From NCBI GenBank assembly GCA_900314295.1, contig OMUU01000085.1, forward strand, positions 1-32,935: DNA of 32,935 nt, written 5' to 3'. A program made the translations under genes and the position numbers. This document shows, in pieces, positions 17,319 through 24,159 of the stretch. The stretch is from an uncultured Lachnospiraceae bacterium (GTDB taxonomy: Bacteria; Bacillota; Clostridia; Lachnospirales; Lachnospiraceae). Numbering within the stretch: the first letter of the stretch is position 1; each line of letters opens with the position of its first letter. Under the pieces are notes generated by a model. It did no database searches and had not been told where the DNA came from. It saw nothing but the letters and a program-made list of their open reading frames with translations.

Positions 17319-18155
17319 ATGATCTATATTGGAAATCATGTGTCGATCTCAAAAGGTTTTCTTGCGATGGGAAAAGCAGAGGAAAAGCTCGGCGGCAATA
17401 CTTTTGCGTTTTTTACCAGAAATCCGCGCGGAGGTAGAAGTACCCAGCCGGACAGGGAGGACATCGCAGCACTGCGGGAGTTCCTGTCGACGCACATGTT
17501 CGGTAAGCTGGTGGCGCACGCGCCCTATACGATGAATCTGTGCTCCGCGAAAGAGGATATCCGCGAGTTTTCCGAGAATGTTTTTCGTGAGGATCTGCAG
17601 AAAATGGAACTCCTTCCCGGACAGTTCTTTAATTTTCACCCGGGCTCCCATCTGAAGCAGGGGTATGAAAAGGCCGCGGATCAGATTGCGGATGTTCTGA
17701 ACCGGACGCTTACGGCGGGTCAGACGACGACGGTTCTTCTGGAGACGATGTCCGGAAAGGGCACAGAGGTCGGACGGACGTTTGAGGAATTACGGGGAAT
17801 TCTTGACAGAGCGGAGCATAGGGAGAAGCTCGGCGTGTGTCTGGATACCTGCCATGTCTGGGACGGAGGCTACGATATCGTGAATGATCTGGACGGCGTG
17901 CTTCAGCACTTTGATGAGGTGATAGGACTGGACAGACTCTTTGCGGTTCATCTCAATGACAGCAAGAATGACTGCGGATCACACAAGGATCGCCACGAGA
18001 AGATCGGACTGGGAAAAATTGGAGAGGAAGCGCTCATGCGGGTGGTAAATCATCCGCTTCTGCAGAACCGGCCTTTTATTCTGGAGACGCCGAATGACGA
18101 TGAGGGCTATCGAAGGGAAATTGCGCTGGTGAAGAGCATAAATATTCATGTATAA
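17319..18155 (+). CDS. nfo: Deoxyribonuclease IV (AP endonuclease)
   Basis: The 278-residue product matches endonuclease IV, which cuts DNA 5' to abasic sites and removes 3' blocking groups in base excision repair. Metal-site segments are visible in order: FNFHPGSHL, VLLETMSGKGTEVG, GVCLDTCHVWDGGYDI, FAVHLNDSKNDCGSHKDRHEKIGLG and PFILETPNDDEGY, giving the His, Glu and Asp ligands of the three-zinc centre. Length is normal for the family. The open frame runs far upstream through glcK in another phase, but homology begins at MIYIGNHVS and GGAAG sits about six bases upstream, so ATG 17319 is the start. Its ribosome binding region is the 13-bp tandem repeat. Followed by a strong terminator. Confidence 0.95.
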   Translation: MIYIGNHVSISKGFLAMGKAEEKLGGNTFAFFTRNPRGGRSTQPDREDIAALREFLSTHMFGKLVAHAPYTMNLCSAKEDIREFSENVFREDLQKMELLPGQFFNFHPGSHLKQGYEKAADQIADVLNRTLTAGQTTTVLLETMSGKGTEVGRTFEELRGILDRAEHREKLGVCLDTCHVWDGGYDIVNDLDGVLQHFDEVIGLDRLFAVHLNDSKNDCGSHKDRHEKIGLGKIGEEALMRVVNHPLLQNRPFILETPNDDEGYRREIALVKSINIHV

Positions 18156-18157
18156 AG

Positions 18158-18187
18158 AAAAAGCTGCGGAGCGGTCCGCAGCTTTTT
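18158..18187. terminator. Bidirectional terminator between nfo and dapB
   Basis: AAAAAGCTGCGGA (18158-18170) and TCCGCAGCTTTTT (18175-18187) form a perfect 13-bp stem with loop GCGG. T-runs exist on both strands, fitting the convergent genes on either side. Confidence 0.95.
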
Positions 18188-18239
18188 CCTTATGATCGTT
18201 TACCGGGTTACATCAATCGTTTATCCGGCTACATGGATT

Positions 18240-18998
18240 TTATCCGATTACGTCAGACATGTCATACATGCCGGCAGGCTTCCCGGCGAGGAATTTGGCC
18301 GCTTCCACGGCGCCTTTTCCAAAGATGGCGCGGGAATAGGCGGTGTGCCGGAATTCGATGACCTCATCCTGGCCGGCGAACATTACCGTATGGTCGCCGA
18401 CGATGGACCCGCCGCGCACAGAGGAGATACCAATCTCCTTGGGATCCCTCTTCTCATGACGGTCGTGACGGCTGAATACAAAGTGGTATTCCTTGTCAAG
18501 GGCCTCATTCATGCTTTCGCCAAGTGCGAGAGCGGTTCCGCTCGGGGCGTCGATCTTGCGGTTATGGTGTGCTTCTACGATCTCCATGTCATATCCGGCG
18601 GGGGCAAGCAGGGCAGCAGCCTCCTTTACCAGCTTCATCAACAGGTTGATTCCAACGGACATATTAGCGGAGCGAAGAATGGGGATGGTTTTGCTGCATT
18701 CCTGAACCTTCGCAAGCGTATCTTCTGTGAGAGCGGTTGTGCAGAGAACCAGGGGAAGCCTGCGCTCCACGCAGAAATCCAGAAGAGCGTCTGTTGCCCG
18801 GAAGTTTGAAAAATCAATGACGGCATCGGCTTCCACATTGCAGTCGGAGGGGTGGGTAAAAATCGGATACTCCCGCACGTTATTGGCCGGAGCAATATCG
18901 ATGCCGGCCACAACAACTGTCTCAGAGTCTGCATTCAGGATGTCGGTAAGAACCTGTCCCATATGTCCGTTGCATCCGCTCAGAATTACCTTTATCAT
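18240..18998 (-). CDS. dapB: 4-hydroxy-tetrahydrodipicolinate reductase
   Basis: The 252-residue product reduces 4-hydroxy-tetrahydrodipicolinate with NAD(P)H, the second dedicated step of the diaminopimelate/lysine pathway. It has the nucleotide-binding GCNGHMG (8-14), the segment LVLCTTALTEDTL, MSVGINLLMKLV, and the substrate-binding EAHHNRKIDAPSGTAL with the conserved His pair and Lys. The frame is open further upstream, but the ATG at 18998 has AAGGAG seven bases ahead and fits the family start MIKVILSG. It lies 170 bases downstream of dapA on the same strand, with a dispersed repeat in the gap; it probably shares the dapA transcript and lysine riboswitch control. Confidence 0.96.
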   Translation of the reverse strand: MIKVILSGCNGHMGQVLTDILNADSETVVVAGIDIAPANNVREYPIFTHPSDCNVEADAVIDFSNFRATDALLDFCVERRLPLVLCTTALTEDTLAKVQECSKTIPILRSANMSVGINLLMKLVKEAAALLAPAGYDMEIVEAHHNRKIDAPSGTALALGESMNEALDKEYHFVFSRHDRHEKRDPKEIGISSVRGGSIVGDHTVMFAGQDEVIEFRHTAYSRAIFGKGAVEAAKFLAGKPAGMYDMSDVIG

Positions 18999-19019
18999 CT
19001 CAGTTCTCCTTTTTTTATT

Positions 19020-19160
19020 TGCGCAAACCGTGAGCCTCATCCGGACACGGAGCGTTCGAGTGAGGCGAGGGTCGCGATAGCGAGATGAAACTTGCGCAGC
19101 TTCTTTTATCTCGTTTGTTTGTTACAGAATGTATCGCATGAGTACATATCGTCGGGTTTT
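19020..19160 (+). repeat. Dispersed intergenic repeat, copy B (between dapA and dapB)
   Basis: Aligned with copy A (3349-3443): GTGAGCC near the start, then TCGCGATAGCG, then AGATGAAACTTGCGCAGC, then TTTATCTCGTTT. CGAGATGAAA (19081-19090) pairs with TTTTATCTCG (19104-19113) as a 10-bp stem. It fills most of the 170-base dapA-dapB gap and reads on the plus strand, opposite to the dap genes. Confidence 0.65.
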
Positions 19161-19168
19161 GAAACCTG

Positions 19169-20062
19169 TTATTTTACCTTGATTCCGAAATCAATCAGCG
19201 ATTTTCTAAGTCGTTCGATATCCGCCTCGGAGCCCATTCCATAGAGGGGACCGCGAAGAGGACCGACCTCCCAGCCCATCATGTTCAGTGCTTCCTTGAC
19301 CGGAATCGGGTTTACTTCGCAGAAGAGAGAATCGATCAGATCGATCGCATTGAGCTGCATCGCGCAGGAGCCCTTGGTGTCGCCGTTCAGATATTTCCAG
19401 CACATTTCATGCGTATATTTCGGGGATACATTTGAAAGAACTGAGATCACTCCGAGACCGCCAAGGGACATAATGGGAACAACCTGGTCGTCATTTCCGG
19501 AATAAATGTCAAGAGCATCCCCGGAAAGTGATTTTGTCTTTGCAATCTGTGAGAGATTACCGCTGGCGGCCTTTATCGCGACGATATTCCTGACGTTCTT
19601 TCCGAGATAGGCAGCCGTCTCCGGGAGAATATTGCAGCCGGTTCTGGAAGGTACGTTGTACATGATGATCGGTGTGTGAACCGATTCAGCGACTTCGGTG
19701 TAGTGACGGATCAGGCCTGCCTGCGTCGCCTTGTTGTAGTAGGGGGTCACGACGAGAAGTCCGTCGACTCCGGCCTTCTCGGCCTCTGTGGAGAGGTAGA
19801 TTGCGGTATTCGTACTGTTGGAGCCGGTTCCGGCGACAACCGGAATTCTGTGATTTACGGTTTCCACACAGTGACGGATGGTTGCGATATGCTCTTCCTC
19901 AGAGAGGGTGGCAGACTCGCCGGAGGTGCCGCAGATGACGATGCAGTCGGTTCCCTCCGCAATATGCCACTCAATCAGCTCATCCAGCTTCTTGTAATTT
20001 ACAGTTCCATCTTCATTCATCGGGGTGACAAGTGCAACACCGGCGCCTTTGAAAATTGCCAT
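19169..20062 (-). CDS. dapA: 4-hydroxy-tetrahydrodipicolinate synthase
   Basis: The 297-residue protein condenses pyruvate with aspartate semialdehyde, the first committed step to diaminopimelate and lysine. Key residues are visible: the Schiff-base Lys164 in VAIKAASG, Tyr135 and Arg140 in MYNVPSRTG, and the GTSGE loop at 45-49. Length is normal. AAGGAGG lies nine bases before the ATG at 20062. The gene heads the dapA-dapB pair on the minus strand and is preceded by a leader of nearly 470 bases with a lysine riboswitch and terminator, so high lysine should shut it down. A second hairpin with a T-run (20128-20158) sits between the riboswitch and the gene. Confidence 0.97.
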   Translation of the reverse strand: MAIFKGAGVALVTPMNEDGTVNYKKLDELIEWHIAEGTDCIVICGTSGESATLSEEEHIATIRHCVETVNHRIPVVAGTGSNSTNTAIYLSTEAEKAGVDGLLVVTPYYNKATQAGLIRHYTEVAESVHTPIIMYNVPSRTGCNILPETAAYLGKNVRNIVAIKAASGNLSQIAKTKSLSGDALDIYSGNDDQVVPIMSLGGLGVISVLSNVSPKYTHEMCWKYLNGDTKGSCAMQLNAIDLIDSLFCEVNPIPVKEALNMMGWEVGPLRGPLYGMGSEADIERLRKSLIDFGIKVK

Positions 20063-20127
20063 AACAGATCCTCCTTGATCCGGTTTTTAAAATATATAAC
20101 TGTATGCATGTGAACATCGTTTTGAAG

Positions 20128-20158
20128 CAAAAAATATGCGCCGCCGTGAAGGCGCCGC
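20128..20158 (-). terminator. Second terminator-like hairpin in the dapA leader
   Basis: On the minus strand GCG-G-CGCC, loop TTCAC, GGCG-G-CGC (one G-G mismatch) followed by AT and a six-T run. It lies about 65 bases before dapA, well downstream of the riboswitch terminator. Confidence 0.55.
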
Positions 20159-20287
20159 CTGACATTCATATGAAACATGCCCGGGTAAAACTTCCTGCAA
20201 AACAGTTGGAAATATTGTCGGCCTTCATCAGCCTTCAGCTAATCGAAAGAAATGAATTTCATTCTACCGTGCGCGCAGCAGGGGAAT
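20159..20287 (-). other. dapA leader segment between the two hairpins
   Basis: About 130 bases without a gene. I find no second aptamer, no T-box motif and no clear promoter here. Confidence 0.4.
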
Positions 20288-20321
20288 GAAAAAGGAGCTT
20301 CTTTCGTAAGATAAAGAAAGC
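20288..20321 (-). terminator. Lysine riboswitch terminator
   Basis: On the minus strand GCTT-T-CTTT pairs with AAAG-AAGC (8 pairs, one bulged T, span 20321-20297), followed by TCCTTTTTC. CAGATGG at 20378-20372 can pair with CCATCTG at 20327-20321, touching the terminator base and so forming a possible antiterminator. Confidence 0.7.
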
Positions 20322-20339
20322 AGATGGTACGGATGGTTA

Positions 20340-20536
20340 TGTTTCATAGTATATGATCTGCGGATAGCGCTCCATCTGACGATGACAGTCGTGAACCTGT
20401 TCAATTCACGCCCAAGAAAAGGACAGCAGAGATCCGTTCCTTTCGGCGTATATCCCTTTCGCTTCGTCTTCACCTGCACTCTGATGCATCGGACGGTCTA
20501 CTCTTGAAATACGCAACCTCTATCACATATAAAGCG
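20340..20536 (-). ncRNA. Lysine riboswitch (L box)
   Basis: Read on the minus strand the leader carries the lysine aptamer motifs in order: GATAGAGGTTGCG (start near 20524), TTTCAAGAGTA (20509-20499), GAAAGGG (20460-20454), GCCGAAAGG (20447-20439), GGGCGTGAATTGAACAGGTT, CTGTCATCGTCAGATGG and GGAGCGCTATC (20373-20363). P1 forms from GATAG and CTATC and may be extended by TATATG/CATATA. It is very similar in layout to the well-known lysC L box. Lysine binding should favour the downstream terminator and reduce dapA(B) expression. Confidence 0.93.
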
Positions 20537-20565
20537 ATTATATCGTCCGCACGAGGGCTTGTCAA
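20537..20565 (-). promoter_or_regulatory. Promoter of the dapAB transcript
   Basis: On the minus strand a perfect TTGACA (20565-20560), 17-base spacer and perfect TATAAT (20542-20537). It starts the lysine riboswitch RNA near 20530. Confidence 0.95.
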
Positions 20566-20642
20566 GATAACGAAAAGACGATTATCGTTCAATCTGTTCA
20601 AAAAAGTTCGTGGAAACCGCATAAAATCAGACCTTTGAAGAC

Positions 20643-20671
20643 TACACAAAGGAAAAATGTTGTGATATAAT
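20643..20671 (+). promoter_or_regulatory. Promoter of typA
   Basis: TATAAT at 20666-20671 with TG one base upstream (extended -10) and TACACA (20643-20648) 17 bases before. It predicts a leader of about 210 bases. Confidence 0.7.
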
Positions 20672-20701
20672 TTCGTGGTTGCAGATAGTGAATAAAAACT
20701 G

Positions 20702-20720
20702 ATACACCCGTTTGGGGTAT
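20702..20720 (+). other. Hairpin in typA leader
   Basis: ATAC-A-CCC (20702-20709) pairs with GGG-GTAT (20714-20720) around GTTT. No T-run; function unknown. Confidence 0.35.
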
Positions 20721-20782
20721 GGCAGTGAGACCTGCTCCGGTTCGATATAGAAACGTCTGAATGGATTTTTGAATAGAATTCT

Positions 20783-20838
20783 GAAACGCTTTTTTGAAGA
20801 CAGTGTCTGTGAAATACTTTTTTGAAGACAGTGTCCGT
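20783..20838 (+). repeat. 28-bp tandem duplication in the typA leader
   Basis: Two adjacent 28-base units (20783-20810 and 20811-20838) differ at only three positions. The shared core is CTTTTTTGAAGACAGTGTC. A more degenerate third unit may precede them (about 20759-20782). They lie 50 bases before the typA start. Confidence 0.85.
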
Positions 20839-20889
20839 GAGAGCAGATGATCGGTGATACTGCCAGTATAAGATGTGAGGTTGAAGATT

Positions 20890-22728
20890 ATGAAAATTAC
20901 CAGAAACGATATCCGTAACGTTGCCATTATTGCCCATGTCGATCATGGCAAGACAACGCTGGTAGATAAATTGCTGAGACAGAGCGGAGTTTTCCGTGAT
21001 AATCAGCAGGTACAGGAAAGGGTCATGGACTCCGGCGCGATCGAAAAAGAGCGAGGAATTACAATTCTTTCCAAGAATACAGCTGTACAGTACAAGGACA
21101 CCAAGATCAACATCATTGATACACCCGGACATGCGGACTTCGGTGGCGAGGTAGAGCGTGTCCTGAAGATGGTGAACGGAGTTATCCTTCTGGTTGACGC
21201 ATTTGAAGGCCCGATGCCACAGACGCGTTTCGTTCTCGAGAAAGCTCTGGCTTTGAATCTTAAGGTTGTAGTCTGCATCAATAAGGTGGACCGTCCGAAT
21301 GCCCGCCCGACCGAAGTGGTCGATGAGGTTCTTGAGCTTTTGATGGATCTCGGAGCTTCGGATGAGCAGCTGGATGCCCCCTTCCTCTATGCTTCTGCAA
21401 GAGACGGGTGGTGCACCAATGAGCTTGACGATGAGAGAAAGGACATGACGCCGCTCTTTGAAGCTATTCTGAAATATATCCCGGCTCCGACAGGTGATCC
21501 GGATGCCGGCATCCAGATGCTGGTATCAACGATCGACTATAATGAGTATGTCGGCCGGATCGGAATCGGAAAGATCGACAACGGTACACTGGCGCTGAAT
21601 CAGGAGGTTCTTCTGATGAACCATCATGATCCGGACAAGAGGGCCCGGGTAAAGATCAGCAAGATGTACGTTTTCGACGGCTTGAAACGGGTCGAGGTGG
21701 ATAAGGCTACGGTGGGAGAGATTGTAGCCGTGTCAGGTATCGCCGATCTGCATATCGGCGACACGCTCTGCGATTTGGAAAATCCGCAGCCAATCCCATT
21801 CCAGAAGATTGAGGAGCCCACGATCTCCATGAATTTTGTGGTCAATGATTCTCCTCTCGCCGGCACAGAGGGAACCTATGTAACCTCCCGTCATCTTCGC
21901 GACCGGCTGTTCCGAGAGCTGAATACGGACGTGTCACTGAGGGTAGAGGAAACGGATTCTGCGGACTGCTTCAAGGTTTCCGGGCGCGGTGAGCTTCACC
22001 TGTCCGTCCTGATCGAGGAAATGAGACGTGAGGGCTATGAATTCGCTGTCAGCAAGGCAGAGGTTATCTACAAGTATGACGAGCGCGGCAAAAAGCTGGA
22101 GCCGGTGGAGCTGGCATATATTGATGTGCCGGACGAGTATTCCGGAGCGGTCATCCAGTCTCTGAGCGAGCGCAAGGGAGAGCTTCAGGGAATGAGCGTC
22201 GGTGAAAACGGCATCACCCGTCTGGAGTTCAGCATTCCTTCCAGAGGATTGATTGGCTTCCGCGGCAACTTTATGACGATGACAAAGGGAACCGGAATCC
22301 TGAACACGATCTTTGATGATTATGCGCCGTATAAGGGAGACATCGTCTTCCGTAAACAGGGATCACTGATTGCCTTCGAGCCGGGTGTATCCGTGGCATA
22401 CGGACTGTTTGCAGCCCAGCAGAGAGGTACTCTGTTCATCGGGCCCGGTGAAAAGGTATATGCCGGAATGGTTGTCGGCATGTCTTCCAAGCCCGAGGAT
22501 ATCGAGCTGAATGTCTGCAAGACAAAGCATCTGACAAATACTAGAACCTCCTCATCGGATGAGGCACTTGTACTGACACCCCCGATGGTTCTTTCCCTTG
22601 AGCAGGCCCTGGAATTCATTGACAGCGATGAGCTTCTGGAGGTGACGCCAAAGAGCCTGCGTATCCGCAAGCGTCAGCTTGATTCCAGACTGAGGAAGCG
22701 TGAGGGAATCAGCAGAAAGAACGGATGA
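20890..22728 (+). CDS. typA: Ribosome-associated GTPase TypA/BipA
   Basis: The 612-residue product is a full-length TypA/BipA translational GTPase, an EF-G relative that acts in 50S assembly and stress or low-temperature growth. G motifs are present: AHVDHGKTTL (15-24), switch I with EKERGITILSKNT, DTPGHADFGGEV, NKVDRPNARP and SARDG. After these come domain II, the EF-G III/V-like domains and the TypA-specific C-terminus (RGTLFIGPGEKVYAGMVVG, LTPPMVLSLEQALEFI, LRIRKRQLD). The open frame begins at 20875, but ATG 20890 with GAGG at 20876-20879 fits the family start MKITRNDIRNVAIIAH. It stands alone between the dapA leader and a convergent prs, with its own promoter and a leader containing tandem repeats. 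Confidence 0.97.
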   Translation: MKITRNDIRNVAIIAHVDHGKTTLVDKLLRQSGVFRDNQQVQERVMDSGAIEKERGITILSKNTAVQYKDTKINIIDTPGHADFGGEVERVLKMVNGVILLVDAFEGPMPQTRFVLEKALALNLKVVVCINKVDRPNARPTEVVDEVLELLMDLGASDEQLDAPFLYASARDGWCTNELDDERKDMTPLFEAILKYIPAPTGDPDAGIQMLVSTIDYNEYVGRIGIGKIDNGTLALNQEVLLMNHHDPDKRARVKISKMYVFDGLKRVEVDKATVGEIVAVSGIADLHIGDTLCDLENPQPIPFQKIEEPTISMNFVVNDSPLAGTEGTYVTSRHLRDRLFRELNTDVSLRVEETDSADCFKVSGRGELHLSVLIEEMRREGYEFAVSKAEVIYKYDERGKKLEPVELAYIDVPDEYSGAVIQSLSERKGELQGMSVGENGITRLEFSIPSRGLIGFRGNFMTMTKGTGILNTIFDDYAPYKGDIVFRKQGSLIAFEPGVSVAYGLFAAQQRGTLFIGPGEKVYAGMVVGMSSKPEDIELNVCKTKHLTNTRTSSSDEALVLTPPMVLSLEQALEFIDSDELLEVTPKSLRIRKRQLDSRLRKREGISRKNG

Positions 22729-22787
22729 TACGGAATCATCGCTATATAACCGAGATAATACGGAATCTCCGCTATATAACGGATATA
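22728..22787 (+). repeat. 30-bp tandem duplication after typA
   Basis: Two 30-base units, 22728-22757 and 22758-22787, both start ATACGGAATC and contain CGCTATATAAC; they differ at four positions. The first base overlaps the typA stop codon. Confidence 0.8.
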
Positions 22788-22790
22788 CAA

Positions 22791-22872
22791 GTGCAGAAAG
22801 AGACAGCCGGGATCCTTCCCTTCGGGGAAAGGCCCCGGCTGTCTCTTTCTGCACTTTCTGCACTTTCTGCAA
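22791..22872. terminator. Very long hairpin between convergent typA and prs, with 9-bp repeats
   Basis: GTGCAGAAAGAGACAGCCGGG (22791-22811) pairs without error with 22834-22854 (21 bp). Inside is a second stem CCTTCCC/GGGAAAGG closed by a TTCG tetraloop. The right arm ends in TTTCTGCAC repeated three times (22846-22872, last copy ending AA). It probably ends both convergent transcripts, but neither strand has a clean T-run after it, so it may act otherwise. Confidence 0.65.
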
Positions 22873-22911
22873 ACTCTTGCTTAACTTACAGGACGGAGAT
22901 AGTTCCGCACA

Positions 22912-24099
22912 TCAGATCTTTTCATGATTTTCAAATTTCTTCAATACCTTCTGGATACGGTCAACCGGGTCCAGAAGACTGCTGATGGATGCATCGTGAT
23001 TCAGGGTGTCAATGAGAAGGGCAATATACTTGCTCATGTCACAGCTGATGTAATACGGACGCTGCAGAAGGTCCGGCCTCTGGTATACGAGGTTTGTGGT
23101 GACAAGCTTGGTAAAGATGCCCTTGCGGTATGCTTCATCGAAGCTGTCAAGGCCGTTCGTGAAGAGACCGAAGGTGGCGCACATATAGATATTTTTGGCT
23201 CCGCGCTCCTTCAGAAGGGAAGCAACCTCGATCATGCTGTCGCCGGAGGAAATCATGTCATCGATGATGATCATGTCCTTACCTTTTACATCCGCTCCGA
23301 GGAATTCATGGGCAACGATCGGATTGCGTCCGTCAATAATGGTGGAGTAATCGCGCCGTTTGTAGAACATACCCATATCGACGCCCAGGTTGTTGGCGAT
23401 ATAGATCGCTCTTCCCATTCCGCCCTCGTCGGGGCTGATGCACATCAGGTGATCAGAATCTATCTTCATATCGGGCTCCGCATGGCGGAGAATGTTCTTG
23501 ATAAACTGGTAGGACGCGGAAATCGTCTCAAATCCGTGAAGGGGAATCGCGTTCTGTACACGGGGATCGTGAGCATCGAAGGTGATGATATTCTCAACGC
23601 CCATTCCGACCAGTTCCTTGAGTCCCAGAGCACAGTCCAGGGACTCGCGTCCGGAACGCTTGTGCTGTCGGCTTTCATAGAGGAAAGGCATGATTACATT
23701 GATCCTTCTTGCCTTTCCGCCGATGGCGGCGATGGCCCGCTTCAGATCCTGGAAATGGTCATCCGGGGACATGTGATTAACATAGCTTCCGAGTTTATAG
23801 GTCAGGGAATAATTGCAGACGTCAACGAGAAGGTAGATGTCGTCTCCGCGGACGGACTCGCCGATGACTCCTTTCGCCTCTCCGGAACCGAACCGGGGAA
23901 TATCACAGGGGATGATGTAGGAGCTTCGCTCATAGCCCTCCACAGCCGACGAGGTCTTGTGATCCGACTCGCGGTCCCTTCTCCACTGTACAAGATAATC
24001 ATTCACCTTGTTGCCGATTGTTGTACAGCTCTTCAATGGGATGATTCCGAGACGTCCGACCGGAAGAGAGTCATAATAATTATCACTGCTTTTTGCCAT
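22912..24099 (-). CDS. prs: Ribose-phosphate pyrophosphokinase, long divergent form
   Basis: The 395-residue protein resembles PRPP synthetase (ribose 5-phosphate + ATP to PRPP + AMP) but is about 80 residues longer than the usual 315. Matching parts: a flexible-loop segment RFGSGEAKGVIGESVRGDDIYLL, the catalytic-type Arg/His region PFLYESRQHKRSGRESLDCALG, ITFDAHDPRVQNAIP in place of the usual DLHAxQIQGFF, and the PRPP-binding IIIDDMISSGDSMIEVASLLKERGAK. Extra sequence lies at the N-terminus (about 1-65) and C-terminus (YYISCDMSKYIALLIDTLNHD onward). ATG 24099 follows AGGAGG at a good distance; the upstream extension of the frame lacks support. Last gene of the murC-DnaD-dnaC-prs set. Family is fairly sure; enzymatic activity of this variant is inferred. 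Confidence 0.85.
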   Translation of the reverse strand: MAKSSDNYYDSLPVGRLGIIPLKSCTTIGNKVNDYLVQWRRDRESDHKTSSAVEGYERSSYIIPCDIPRFGSGEAKGVIGESVRGDDIYLLVDVCNYSLTYKLGSYVNHMSPDDHFQDLKRAIAAIGGKARRINVIMPFLYESRQHKRSGRESLDCALGLKELVGMGVENIITFDAHDPRVQNAIPLHGFETISASYQFIKNILRHAEPDMKIDSDHLMCISPDEGGMGRAIYIANNLGVDMGMFYKRRDYSTIIDGRNPIVAHEFLGADVKGKDMIIIDDMISSGDSMIEVASLLKERGAKNIYMCATFGLFTNGLDSFDEAYRKGIFTKLVTTNLVYQRPDLLQRPYYISCDMSKYIALLIDTLNHDASISSLLDPVDRIQKVLKKFENHEKI

Positions 24100-24159
24100 G
24101 TCTGAATTTCCTCCTAAAAAAGACAATTTTCGGGACAATGTATTGTGTGGCCATTTGCT

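Noticed and set aside
20063-20530. T-box in the dapA leader
   Set aside because: No T-box core (GGTGG..CCGCG) was found; all conserved L-box motifs were found instead.
20470-21132. 220-codon minus-strand frame over the dapA promoter and typA start
   Set aside because: It crosses a perfect -35/-10 pair and the lysine riboswitch and has no recognisable protein motif.
22924-24105. 393-codon plus-strand frame opposite nearly the whole of prs
   Set aside because: It mirrors prs almost end to end, lacks a RBS and shows no known motif; prs itself has clear PRPP-family motifs and an AGGAGG start.
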